Source: CAZCTC01 sp964501335 (GTDB lineage Bacteria; Chloroflexota; Anaerolineae; B4-G1; SLSP01). From it: 41,171 nt of DNA. Numbering within the stretch: the first letter of the stretch is position 1; each line of letters starts with the position of its first letter. The notes beneath the pieces were generated by a model. It was not told the DNA's origin and did no database searches. It saw only the letters and a program-made list of their open reading frames with translations. Below are positions 33,948 through 41,171 of this stretch, piece after piece. The translations under genes and the position numbers were made by a program. The stretch spans positions 1 through 41,171 of the forward strand of contig CAZCTC010000069.1 in NCBI GenBank assembly GCA_964501335.1, given 5' to 3'.

Positions 33948-34118
33948 ATGGCTACAGTGAATTGTCCGGTTTGTGAAGGTGAACTGAATCTCGACGCGAA
34001 AGTGGAAATCGGTGAAATTCACGTCTGCCCCGACTGCGGCGCGGAACTGGAAGTCATCGACAACAATCCGCTCACGGTGGAAGAAGCGCCGGCCGTCGAA
34101 GAAGACTGGGGAGAGTAA
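33948..34118 (+). CDS. lysW: LysW amino-group carrier protein (56 aa)
   Basis: This small acidic carrier protects the alpha-amino group of glutamate (or alpha-aminoadipate) during synthesis of arginine, ornithine or lysine; intermediates stay bound to its C-terminal glutamate. The sequence shows the zinc-ribbon cysteines CPVC and CPDC and ends in the diagnostic EDWGE. The length is typical (54-56 residues). The ATG at 33948 follows GGAGGAG. The TAA is followed after 2 nt by the next gene, the carrier-loading ligase. As the operon continues to argG and has no homocitrate or aconitase-type gene, arginine is the likelier product. Confidence 0.95.
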   Translation: MATVNCPVCEGELNLDAKVEIGEIHVCPDCGAELEVIDNNPLTVEEAPAVEEDWGE

Positions 34119-34120
34119 CG

Positions 34121-34969
34121 ATGAAAATCGGGGTCCTATGTTCCAGAGTCCGAATCGAAGAAAAGCTGATCTTCGCCGCCTTTGACTCCCACGGCGTGGA
34201 CTACGACCGGCTCGACCCGCGCGAACTGGTCTTCGAGCCCGGCAAACCCCTGCCGACCCATTACGATGCCGTCCTGCTGCGCTGCGTCAGTCACACTCAC
34301 GCCTACTACCTCAGCCGCTGGCTGGAAAACTCGGGGATCGTCTCCGTCAGCCCGCACCATACCATCTCCGTCTGCGGGGACAAATTGCTCACCAGCATGG
34401 CCCTCCAGGAAGCCGGCGTTCCCATGCCCGGCGTCAAAGTGGCCCTCACCCCCGAATCCGGCATGCAGGCCATCGAAGAATTCGGCTATCCCGTGGTGCT
34501 CAAACCCCTCTTCGGATCGTGGGGCCGGCTGCTGGCCCGCGTCAACGACGCCGACGCGGCCGAAGCCCTCCTGGAACATAAGGAAACCCTGGGCGGCTAC
34601 CTCCACGGCGTATACTACATCCAGGAATACATCGACAAACCCGGCCGCGACATCCGCGCCCTGGTCGTCGGTGACGAAGTCATCTACGCCATCTACCGCA
34701 AATCGGAGCATTGGATCACCAACACGGCCCGCGGCGGCCAGCCCGAAACCTGCCCCCTGACCGACGAACTGACCGCCATGACCCTCGCGGCAGCCAAAGC
34801 CGTCGGCGGCGGCATCGTCGCCGTAGACCTGCTGGAAACCAAAGAGGGCGCCCTGCTGGTCAACGAAGTCAACCACACCCCCGAATTCCACGGGGCCCGC
34901 GAAGCCACCACCGCCGACATCGCCGGCGCCATGGTGAACTATGTCATGCAGGTAGCCGCAACAAATTAA
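34121..34969 (+). CDS. lysX: LysX/ArgX ATP-grasp ligase, glutamate (or aminoadipate) to LysW (282 aa)
   Basis: It joins the amino group of the substrate to the C-terminal glutamate of LysW using ATP. The RimK-like ATP-grasp fold is shown by GYPVVLKPLFGSWGRLLARV, YYIQEYIDKPGRDIRALVVGDEVIYAIYRKSEHWITNTARGG and the metal-binding end LVNEVNHTPEFHGA. The length matches the family. It starts 2 nt after lysW, so the two are coupled. From context (argG, arginine-rich leader) it is probably the glutamate-specific ArgX type; I cannot confirm substrate choice from residues. An HTR repeat separates it from argC. Confidence 0.93.
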   Translation: MKIGVLCSRVRIEEKLIFAAFDSHGVDYDRLDPRELVFEPGKPLPTHYDAVLLRCVSHTHAYYLSRWLENSGIVSVSPHHTISVCGDKLLTSMALQEAGVPMPGVKVALTPESGMQAIEEFGYPVVLKPLFGSWGRLLARVNDADAAEALLEHKETLGGYLHGVYYIQEYIDKPGRDIRALVVGDEVIYAIYRKSEHWITNTARGGQPETCPLTDELTAMTLAAAKAVGGGIVAVDLLETKEGALLVNEVNHTPEFHGAREATTADIAGAMVNYVMQVAATN

Positions 34970-35012
34970 GCGACCTCTATAGTCAACCTGGAAAGCAAGG
35001 GACCAAAAAGCC

Positions 35013-35143
35013 CATTTTTTCGGCGGCTTTCTGAAGCCGCCGAAAAAATGAACAAGAAAAAATTCTCTCTGCCCCTCCAGCGCGGCGTTTCAGATCGAAC
35101 AAAAGCCTTTTGCGGGACGCTAAAATGCCCACCGCACAGGTCG
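35013..35143 (+). repeat. HTR repeat copy, forward, inside the arg operon
   Basis: A perfect 17-bp palindrome (arm CATTTTTTCGGCGGCTT, loop TCTG, 35013-35050) is followed by linker, CAGCGCGGCG, a variable segment, TTTGCGGGACGCTAAAA and the CCCACCGCACAGGTCG module. The palindrome is identical to the one at 39641. It fills the lysX-argC gap. Confidence 0.8.
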
Positions 35144-35166
35144 AAAAAATAAAAAAAGGAACGATC

Positions 35167-36204
35167 ATGCTTAAAGTCTCAATTGCAGGCGCTTCAGGAT
35201 ATGCCGGAGGAGAACTTTTACGGCTGCTCCTCTTCCATCCCCATGTCGAAGTCGCCCAAATCACCTCCGAAACCTATCAGGGCGAATATGCCCACTTCGT
35301 CCACCCCAATCTGCGGGGCCAGACCGACCTCAAGTTCAGCCGCATGGCCGATCTCCAACCCTGCGACCTGCTCTTCCTCGGTCTGCCCCACGGCATGGCC
35401 TGGAATAAAATCGACGAACTGGCCGGCCTCGCCGAACGGATCGTCGATCTCTCCGGCGACTTTCGCCTGAAAGATCCCGCCGCCTACCAGCGCTGGTACG
35501 ACCATCCCCACCCCCACCCCGAATGGCTGGAAAAATTCGTCTACGGTCTGCCGGAATTGCACCGCGCCGAAATGACCGGCGCCCGCTACGTCAGCGGCGT
35601 CGGCTGCAATGCCGCCGTGACCCTGCTCGCCCTGAAACCGCTCTACCGCCGCGGCCTCATCCGCGAGAGCGTCGTCGAAGTAAAAGTCGGCTCATCCGAG
35701 GGCGGCCATGAAGCCAGCCCGGCCTCCCATCATCCCGAGCGCGCCGGCGTGATCCGCACCTACTCGACCTACGGCCACCGCCATATCGCCGAACTGATCC
35801 AGGAACTGGAACTCGACCCCGCCCAGCCAAAGCTGCACTTCTCGGTCACCTCCGTCGACGTGGTGCGCGGCTCGCTGGCCACCTCCCACGCCCTGCTCAA
35901 TGCCCCCCTGGAAGAGCGCGACCTCTGGAAGATCTACCGGCAGGACTATGGACTGGAACCCTTCGTGCGGCTGGTGCGCGCCAAACGCGGCATCCACCGT
36001 TACCCGGAGCCCAAGCTCCTCTCGGGCAGCAACTACTGCGATATCGGCTTCGATATGGACACCGCCGGTCAGCGGGTCATCGTCATCAGCGCCATCGACA
36101 ACCTGATGAAGGGAGCCGCCGGCAGCGCCGTCCAGGCCATGAACCTGATGTGCAGCTGGCCGGAAAAAACCGGCCTCGGCTTCCCGGGGCTCCATCCTAT
36201 TTAA
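35167..36204 (+). CDS. argC: ArgC/LysY-type LysW-glutamyl-phosphate reductase (345 aa)
   Basis: It reduces the acyl phosphate made by the kinase to the semialdehyde, using NADPH. The Rossmann start is VSIAGASGYAGGELLRLLL; the catalytic cysteine is Cys147 in VSGVGCNAAVTLLALKPL. SSEGGHEASPASHHPER and the C-terminal SAIDNLMKGAAGSAVQAMNLM are family hallmarks. The ATG at 35167 is chosen for the AAGGA site 7 nt upstream and because the product then starts at the fold; an in-frame ATG at 35110 lies inside the HTR tail. In a LysW operon this enzyme is the LysY type acting on carrier-bound substrate. Tandem HTR copies follow it. Confidence 0.95.
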   Translation: MLKVSIAGASGYAGGELLRLLLFHPHVEVAQITSETYQGEYAHFVHPNLRGQTDLKFSRMADLQPCDLLFLGLPHGMAWNKIDELAGLAERIVDLSGDFRLKDPAAYQRWYDHPHPHPEWLEKFVYGLPELHRAEMTGARYVSGVGCNAAVTLLALKPLYRRGLIRESVVEVKVGSSEGGHEASPASHHPERAGVIRTYSTYGHRHIAELIQELELDPAQPKLHFSVTSVDVVRGSLATSHALLNAPLEERDLWKIYRQDYGLEPFVRLVRAKRGIHRYPEPKLLSGSNYCDIGFDMDTAGQRVIVISAIDNLMKGAAGSAVQAMNLMCSWPEKTGLGFPGLHPI

Positions 36205-36213
36205 AAAAAGCCC

Positions 36214-36319
36214 GTATTTTTGCGCGCATAAGAATGCGCGCAAAAATACAAACAAAAAACTCTCTCTTTCCATCCCGCGCGTCGTCGCCTGAAATAAAGG
36301 CACCACCTGCGGGACGCAA
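36214..36319 (+). repeat. HTR repeat copy, forward, inside the arg operon
   Basis: A perfect 16-bp palindrome (arm GTATTTTTGCGCGCAT, loop AAGA, 36214-36249) starts 10 nt after the argC stop. Its last 50 nt (36270-36319) are identical to 36437-36486 in the next copy. The loop is inverted relative to the tail compared with most copies. Confidence 0.8.
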
Positions 36320-36380
36320 CCGAAAAACCGTTTTCTCGCGTCCGCACACCACACCCAGGCGTGAAGAAAAATGAAAAGCC

Positions 36381-36488
36381 GTTTTTTCGGCGGCTTCGGA
36401 AAGCCGCCGAAAAAACAATTAAAAAAATTTTTCTGCCCATCCCGCGCGTCGTCGCCTGAAATAAAGGCACCACCTGCGGGACGCAAAA
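36381..36488 (+). repeat. HTR repeat copy, forward, inside the arg operon
   Basis: A perfect 16-bp palindrome (arm GTTTTTTCGGCGGCTT, loop CGGA, 36381-36416) is followed by a tail identical over 50 nt to the copy before it, although the palindromes differ. The loop orientation is again inverted relative to the tail. It ends about 20 nt before the argB start. Confidence 0.8.
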
Positions 36489-36508
36489 AAACAACCGGAG
36501 AAAAAACA

Positions 36509-37311
<803 letters not shown>

Positions 37312-37315
<4 letters not shown>

Positions 37316-38487
37316 GCGCCGCGCCTGCCAAAGAGGAGATCATCGCCCTGGAGAGCCGCTACGAGAGCGGCGTCTTCAGCAAGCAGCCGATCGCCCTGGT
37401 GCGCGGCGCCGGCGCGAAAGTCTGGGATGCCGACGGCGCCGAATATATCGACTGCATCGGCGGCAGCGGCTCCTGCAACCTGGGACATGCCCATCCCGCC
37501 GTGGTCGCCGCCGTCACAGAGCAGGCCGGAAAGATGATCATGGCGCCCAACGGCCTCTACAACGATCAGCGGGCCCAACTGCTCGCCGAACTGATCCGGG
37601 TCGCGCCGGCCGGATTGGGCCGCGCCTTTCTCTGCAACTCAGGAACCGAGGCCGTCGAAGCCGCATTCAAATTTGCCCGCTTCAAGACCGGCCGGCAGAA
37701 GATCGTCGCCGCCATGCGCAGCTTTCACGGCCGCAGCATGGGCGCCCTCTCCGCCACCTGGAACAAAGAGTACCGCGAGCCCTTCGAGCCGCTGGTACCC
37801 GGCTTCAGCTTCGTCCCCTACAACAAACTCGAACGAATGGCTCAGGCCATCGACGATCAAACCGCCGCCGTGATCCTGGAAATCGTCCAGGGCGAAGGCG
37901 GCGTCCATCCCGGCACCGCCGACTATTTGCAGGGCGTCGCCGCCCTCTGCAAGGAAAAGGGCGCCCTGCTCATCATCGACGAAGTGCAGACCGGACTGGG
38001 CCGCACAGGCAAACTCTTCGCCTGCGAGCACTACGACCTGCACCCCGATCTGCTCTGCATCGCCAAAAGTCTGGCCGGCGGGCTGCCCATGGGCGCCACG
38101 CTGATCGCCGAGAGCTGGGGAGAGCTGCCGCACAAGATCCACGGCAACACCTTCGGCGGCAACCCGCTCGCCTGCGCCGCCGCCCGCGCCGCCCTGGCCT
38201 CCCTCCAAAACGAGGAACTCCCGCAGCGGGCTGCCAAACGGGGCGCCCAACTCCAGGCCGGCTTCCGGGCCATCGACTCGCCGTTGATCAAAGAAGTGCG
38301 CGGCCTCGGGCTCATGGTCGGCATCGAACTCAAAACCGCCGCCGGCCCCTACCTCGCCGCCCTGGCCCAAAACGGCATCCTGGCCCTCACCGCCGGCGCC
38401 ACCGTCATGCGCTTCCTCCCGCCGCTCGTCATCACAGAGGAAGAAGTAGAGACCGTCGTGCAAAAAGTGGCCCTGTGCCTGAAATAA
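37312..38487 (+). CDS. argD: ArgD/LysJ-type aminotransferase (391 aa)
   Basis: This class III PLP aminotransferase converts the carrier-bound semialdehyde to the amine (LysW-ornithine in the arginine route), with glutamate as donor. Visible are FLCNSGTEAVEAAFKFAR, SFHGRSMGALSATWN, the PLP aspartate in LLIIDEVQTGLGRTG, the Schiff-base lysine Lys252 in LLCIAKSLAGGLPMG, and NTFGGNPLACAAARAAL. The length is typical. The start overlaps the argB stop by 4 bp. A GC-rich palindrome follows directly after the stop codon. Confidence 0.95.
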
Positions 38488-38489
38488 AA

Positions 38490-38530
38490 GTATTGGGCGG
38501 GCGCCGACTACGCCGGCGCCCGCCCAATAC
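38490..38530. repeat. GC-rich palindrome between argD and argE
   Basis: A perfect 17-bp stem (arm GTATTGGGCGGGCGCCG, 7-nt loop) starts 3 nt after the argD stop. No T-run follows, so it is not a standard terminator; as it lies inside the operon it may tune downstream expression or stabilise the upstream message. Arms differ from HTR palindromes and no tail is attached. Confidence 0.6.
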
Positions 38531-38555
38531 AAATCCACTCCGGGAAAAATAACCT

Positions 38556-39662
38556 ATGATCGATATCGATTTTCTGGAAAAACTCGTCGCCATTCCCAGC
38601 CTTTCCGGCCAGGAAGACGAAGTCGCCGACTTCCTGGTCCAACAAATGCACGCCTGGGGCTTCCGCGCCTGCCGCGACAACGCCGGCAACGCCGTCGGCG
38701 AACTCGGCAACCCCCATGCCGCCCAACATCTCGTCATGGTGGGCCACATGGACACCGTGCCCGGCGAAATCCCGGTCCATCGGGAAAACGGCCGCCTCTA
38801 CGGCCGCGGCGCCGTCGACGCCAAAGGCTCGCTGGCCGCCTTCGTCCTGGCCGCTGCGGAAAGCGCCCCCCATCTGGGAGACGATTTGCACCTCACCGTC
38901 ATCGGCGCCGTAGAAGAAGAATCTCACGGCTGGGGCGCCCACCATCTGGCACGCACCCTGCCCGCTCCCACCTGGGCCATCATCGGCGAACCCAGCGGCT
39001 GGGACAGCATCACGCTGGGCTACAAAGGCATCCTGAATCTGGACTATCGCCTGGTCCAGCCGGGCGGACACAGCGCCGGCGAAACGCCCAGCCCCACCGA
39101 GCAGGCCGTGGGCTTCTGGAATCGGGTCCAGAACTACGCCGCGGAGTTCAATCAGGATAAAAAGGGCCGCTTCTATCAGCTCGCCCCGGCGCTGCGCCGG
39201 ATCAACACCAGCGGCGACGGACTCTACGACACCGTCCGAATGAGCATCGTGGTGCGGCTTCCGCCCGACTTCGACAGCGAAGCGTTCAAAGCCCAACTGG
39301 AAAACTGGAGCGACGGCGCCAATCTCACCTTCCTGAGTTGCGATACGGCTTATGCCAGCCTGGATAAAAACACGCCGCCGGTCCGGGCCCTGCTGCGCGG
39401 CATCCGCGCTCAGAACGGCCAGCCGCACTTCAAGCTCAAGACCGGCACCTCGGACATGAACGTCGTCGGCCCGGCCTGGGGCTGCCCGATCATCGCCTAC
39501 GGCCCCGGCGATTCCTCGCTGGACCATACGCCGCAGGAACACATCGAACTCGCCGAATTCACCCGCAGCGTCCAGATCCTCACCCAGGCGCTGATCGCTC
39601 TGGCAGGAGCAAGGCCGGAAACCGTAGAGAAAGAAAAGCCCATTTTTTCGGCGGCTTTCTGA
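38556..39662 (+). CDS. argE: ArgE/LysK-type carrier hydrolase, M20 peptidase family (368 aa)
   Basis: This zinc enzyme releases the finished amino acid (ornithine or lysine) from LysW. Metal and catalytic motifs are VMVGHMDTVPGE (His64, Asp66), GRGAVDAKGSLAAF, the glutamates in GAVEEESHGWGA (Glu120/121) and IIGEPSGWDSITLGYKG, with KTGTSDMNV towards the end, all fitting the LysK branch of M20. The ATG is 25 nt after the palindrome that follows argD; no strong ribosome site is seen. The last seven residues (PIFSAAF) and the TGA stop lie inside the following HTR palindrome, so the natural C-terminus was probably replaced or extended by repeat insertion. Confidence 0.93.
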   Translation: MIDIDFLEKLVAIPSLSGQEDEVADFLVQQMHAWGFRACRDNAGNAVGELGNPHAAQHLVMVGHMDTVPGEIPVHRENGRLYGRGAVDAKGSLAAFVLAAAESAPHLGDDLHLTVIGAVEEESHGWGAHHLARTLPAPTWAIIGEPSGWDSITLGYKGILNLDYRLVQPGGHSAGETPSPTEQAVGFWNRVQNYAAEFNQDKKGRFYQLAPALRRINTSGDGLYDTVRMSIVVRLPPDFDSEAFKAQLENWSDGANLTFLSCDTAYASLDKNTPPVRALLRGIRAQNGQPHFKLKTGTSDMNVVGPAWGCPIIAYGPGDSSLDHTPQEHIELAEFTRSVQILTQALIALAGARPETVEKEKPIFSAAF

Positions 39663-39755
39663 AGCCGCCGAAAAAATGAATAAAAAATAACTCTCTCTGC
39701 CCATCTAGCGCGTCGATACCGGCCGAACAAAAACCCGTTGCGGGACGCTAAAAAC
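39641..39755 (+). repeat. HTR repeat copy, forward, overlapping the end of argE
   Basis: A perfect 17-bp palindrome (arm CATTTTTTCGGCGGCTT, loop TCTG, 39641-39678) contains the argE stop codon at its loop. Linker, CTAGCGCGTCG, a variable segment and TTGCGGGACGCTAAAA follow. A weaker CATGCG...CGCATG hairpin lies at 39779-39805, before argG. Confidence 0.8.
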
Positions 39756-39852
39756 AGATCGCCTGCTTTTAAATTTCATGCGCCCCTTCCGAGGGCCGCA
39801 TGGAATTAAAATAATCGCTATTAACAAAAACTCAAACAAGGAAACCCAAATC

Positions 39853-41076
39853 ATGAAAGCAAACGCTCAAATCAACAAAGTCGTATTGGCCTACTCCGGT
39901 GGGTTGGACACCTCCTGCATCGTCCCGTGGCTGATCGAAAACTACCACTGCGACGTCGTCACCTACACCGCCGACCTGGGCCAGGAAGAAGAGCTGCAAG
40001 GCCTTCCCGAAAAAGCCCGCCTCAGCGGCGCCGTCAAATCCTATATCGAAGACCTGCGCGCAGAATTCATCACCGACTTCGTCTTCCCCACCCTCAAAGC
40101 CGGCGCCGTCTACGAACGGCAGTATCTGCTCGGCACCTCCTTCGCCCGCCCGTTGATCTCCAAACGGCTGGTCGAAATCGCCGCCCTTGAAAATGCCGAC
40201 GCCATCGCCCACGGCGCCACCGGCAAAGGCAACGATCAGGTCCGCTTCGAGCTGGGCGTGATGGCCCTGAACCCTCACCTCAAAGTGATCGCTCCCTGGC
40301 GGGAATGGGATATCCGCTCCCGGGAAGATGCCCTGGCCTACGCCAACGCCCACGGCGTCCCCGTCACCAAGACCGGCAAATCGATCTACAGCCGGGACCG
40401 CAATCTCTGGCATCTCAGTCACGAGGGACACATCCTCGAAAATCCCTGGAACGAATCGGAAGAAGCGATGTTCCAGATCAGCGTGGCCCCCGAAGCGGCG
40501 CCCGATAAACCGCACTATCTGGAGATCGATTTCAAAGAGGGCATCCCCACCGCCATCGACGGCGTGACCTGTGGACCAGTCGAACTGGTCTCCCTGCTGA
40601 ACAAGATCGGCGGCGAACACGGCGTGGGCCGGCTGGACATGGTAGAAAACCGGCTGGTCGGGATCAAATCGCGCGGCGTTTATGAAACGCCGGGTGGAAC
40701 GATCCTCTATACAGCGCTGCGCGGGCTGGAAACGCTCTGCCTCGACCGGGAAACGATGCATTACAAGGATGTCGTCGCCGAAAAATACGCGGAGATGGTC
40801 TATTACGGCCAATGGTTCACGCCGCTGCGCACCGGTCTGGACGCTTTCATCAATTCAATCATGGCGCCGGTCACCGGCACCGTGCGGATCAAACTCTACA
40901 AAGGGTCGTGCACCGTAGTAGGACGGAAATCGGACAACTCGCTCTATCGGGAAGATTACGCGACCTTCGGCGTGGACAGCGTCTACGATCAAAGCGACGC
41001 GGCCGGCTTCATCCATCTCTTCGGCCTGCCGCTGAAAGTCAAAGCGCTGCTGGATAGTCGCCCGGACGAAGCGTAA
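39853..41076 (+). CDS. argG: argininosuccinate synthase (407 aa)
   Basis: It joins citrulline and aspartate with ATP cleavage to form argininosuccinate, the penultimate step to arginine. The N-type PP-loop is LAYSGGLDTS (residues 12-21). TYTADLGQEEEL, LGTSFARPLISKRLVEIA, AHGATGKGNDQVRFELG and the C-terminal TVVGRKSDNSLYREDYATF complete the family picture. The length is normal. The ATG at 39853 is chosen because the product then starts at the family N-terminus and AAGGAAA lies 9 nt upstream; the frame is open further up but into the repeat flank. Its place at the end of the lysW cluster is the best sign that the cluster makes arginine. argH and carbamoyltransferase genes are not in the window. 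Confidence 0.97.
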   Translation: MKANAQINKVVLAYSGGLDTSCIVPWLIENYHCDVVTYTADLGQEEELQGLPEKARLSGAVKSYIEDLRAEFITDFVFPTLKAGAVYERQYLLGTSFARPLISKRLVEIAALENADAIAHGATGKGNDQVRFELGVMALNPHLKVIAPWREWDIRSREDALAYANAHGVPVTKTGKSIYSRDRNLWHLSHEGHILENPWNESEEAMFQISVAPEAAPDKPHYLEIDFKEGIPTAIDGVTCGPVELVSLLNKIGGEHGVGRLDMVENRLVGIKSRGVYETPGGTILYTALRGLETLCLDRETMHYKDVVAEKYAEMVYYGQWFTPLRTGLDAFINSIMAPVTGTVRIKLYKGSCTVVGRKSDNSLYREDYATFGVDSVYDQSDAAGFIHLFGLPLKVKALLDSRPDEA

Positions 41077-41171
41077 TTTCAAAAGATCCTGTCCTAACAA
41101 TAGGCCCCAGAAGATTCACCACAGAGCAACTGTGATAAATGTCAAGGACGAATCGTAGCCAGATTTAGCCA

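Noticed and set aside
33371..36488. CRISPR array
   Set aside because: Repeats share boxes but have irregular spacing, occur in both orientations across the window, sit between genes and have no cas genes.

Overview
The window looks like a chromosome segment of a GC-rich environmental bacterium, most likely a member of the Chloroflexota (Anaerolineae-like). This is inference. It rests on an F420-type deazaflavin reductase, arginine synthesis on a LysW carrier, a MalT/LuxR-type STAND ATPase, a CHAT-STAND-TPR protein, and large secreted DUF11/Ig/propeller proteins with a short C-terminal FLPLIL-type tail. No rRNA, tRNA, CRISPR array, transposase or phage gene was seen.

Layout. 1-1.7 kb: a small membrane protein and the N-terminal half of a MalT-like ATPase. 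1.7-6.7 kb (minus strand): a TetR regulator with its promoter and operator, an F420-type reductase, and a two-permease/one-ATPase ABC-2 exporter, which together read as a drug or small-molecule response cluster. 7.0-8.2 kb: MarR regulator and WrbA quinone reductase. 8.3-9.2 kb: membrane protein with two PH-like units. 9.7-20 kb (minus strand): mcrB-mcrC-addB-addA, a modification-dependent restriction enzyme in line with a complete helicase-nuclease. 20.4-23.7 kb: an orphan radical SAM enzyme and a divergent secreted caspase-like DUF6345 protein, with an FNR/CRP-type site between them. 24-25.2 kb: SPFH/band 7 protein preceded by a 55-residue membrane peptide gene. 25.9-29.2 kb: a giant secreted surface protein. 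29.5-33.3 kb: a 1260-residue CHAT-STAND-TPR protease. 33.7-41.1 kb: a lysW-lysX(argX)-argC-argB-argD-argE-argG operon. It is preceded by a promoter with a palindrome over the -35 box, a 27-codon arginine-rich leader ORF and an intrinsic terminator, which is the layout of an arginine attenuator.

The most unusual non-coding feature is a modular intergenic repeat, here called HTR (hairpin-tail repeat). There are about 15 near-complete copies plus fragments in 41 kb, in both orientations. Each copy has a 16-18 bp palindrome with a 4-nt loop, an A-rich/CT-rich linker, a CCCGCGCGTCG box, a variable 20-30 nt segment and a GCGGGACGCTAAAA box. Palindrome stems differ between copies yet stay complementary, and in three copies the loop is inverted relative to the tail. 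Copies sit inside the arg operon, supply the stop codon of argE, contain the apparent start codon of mcrC, and flank the giant surface protein gene as close direct repeats.

Functions are read from motifs only. No database search was possible.
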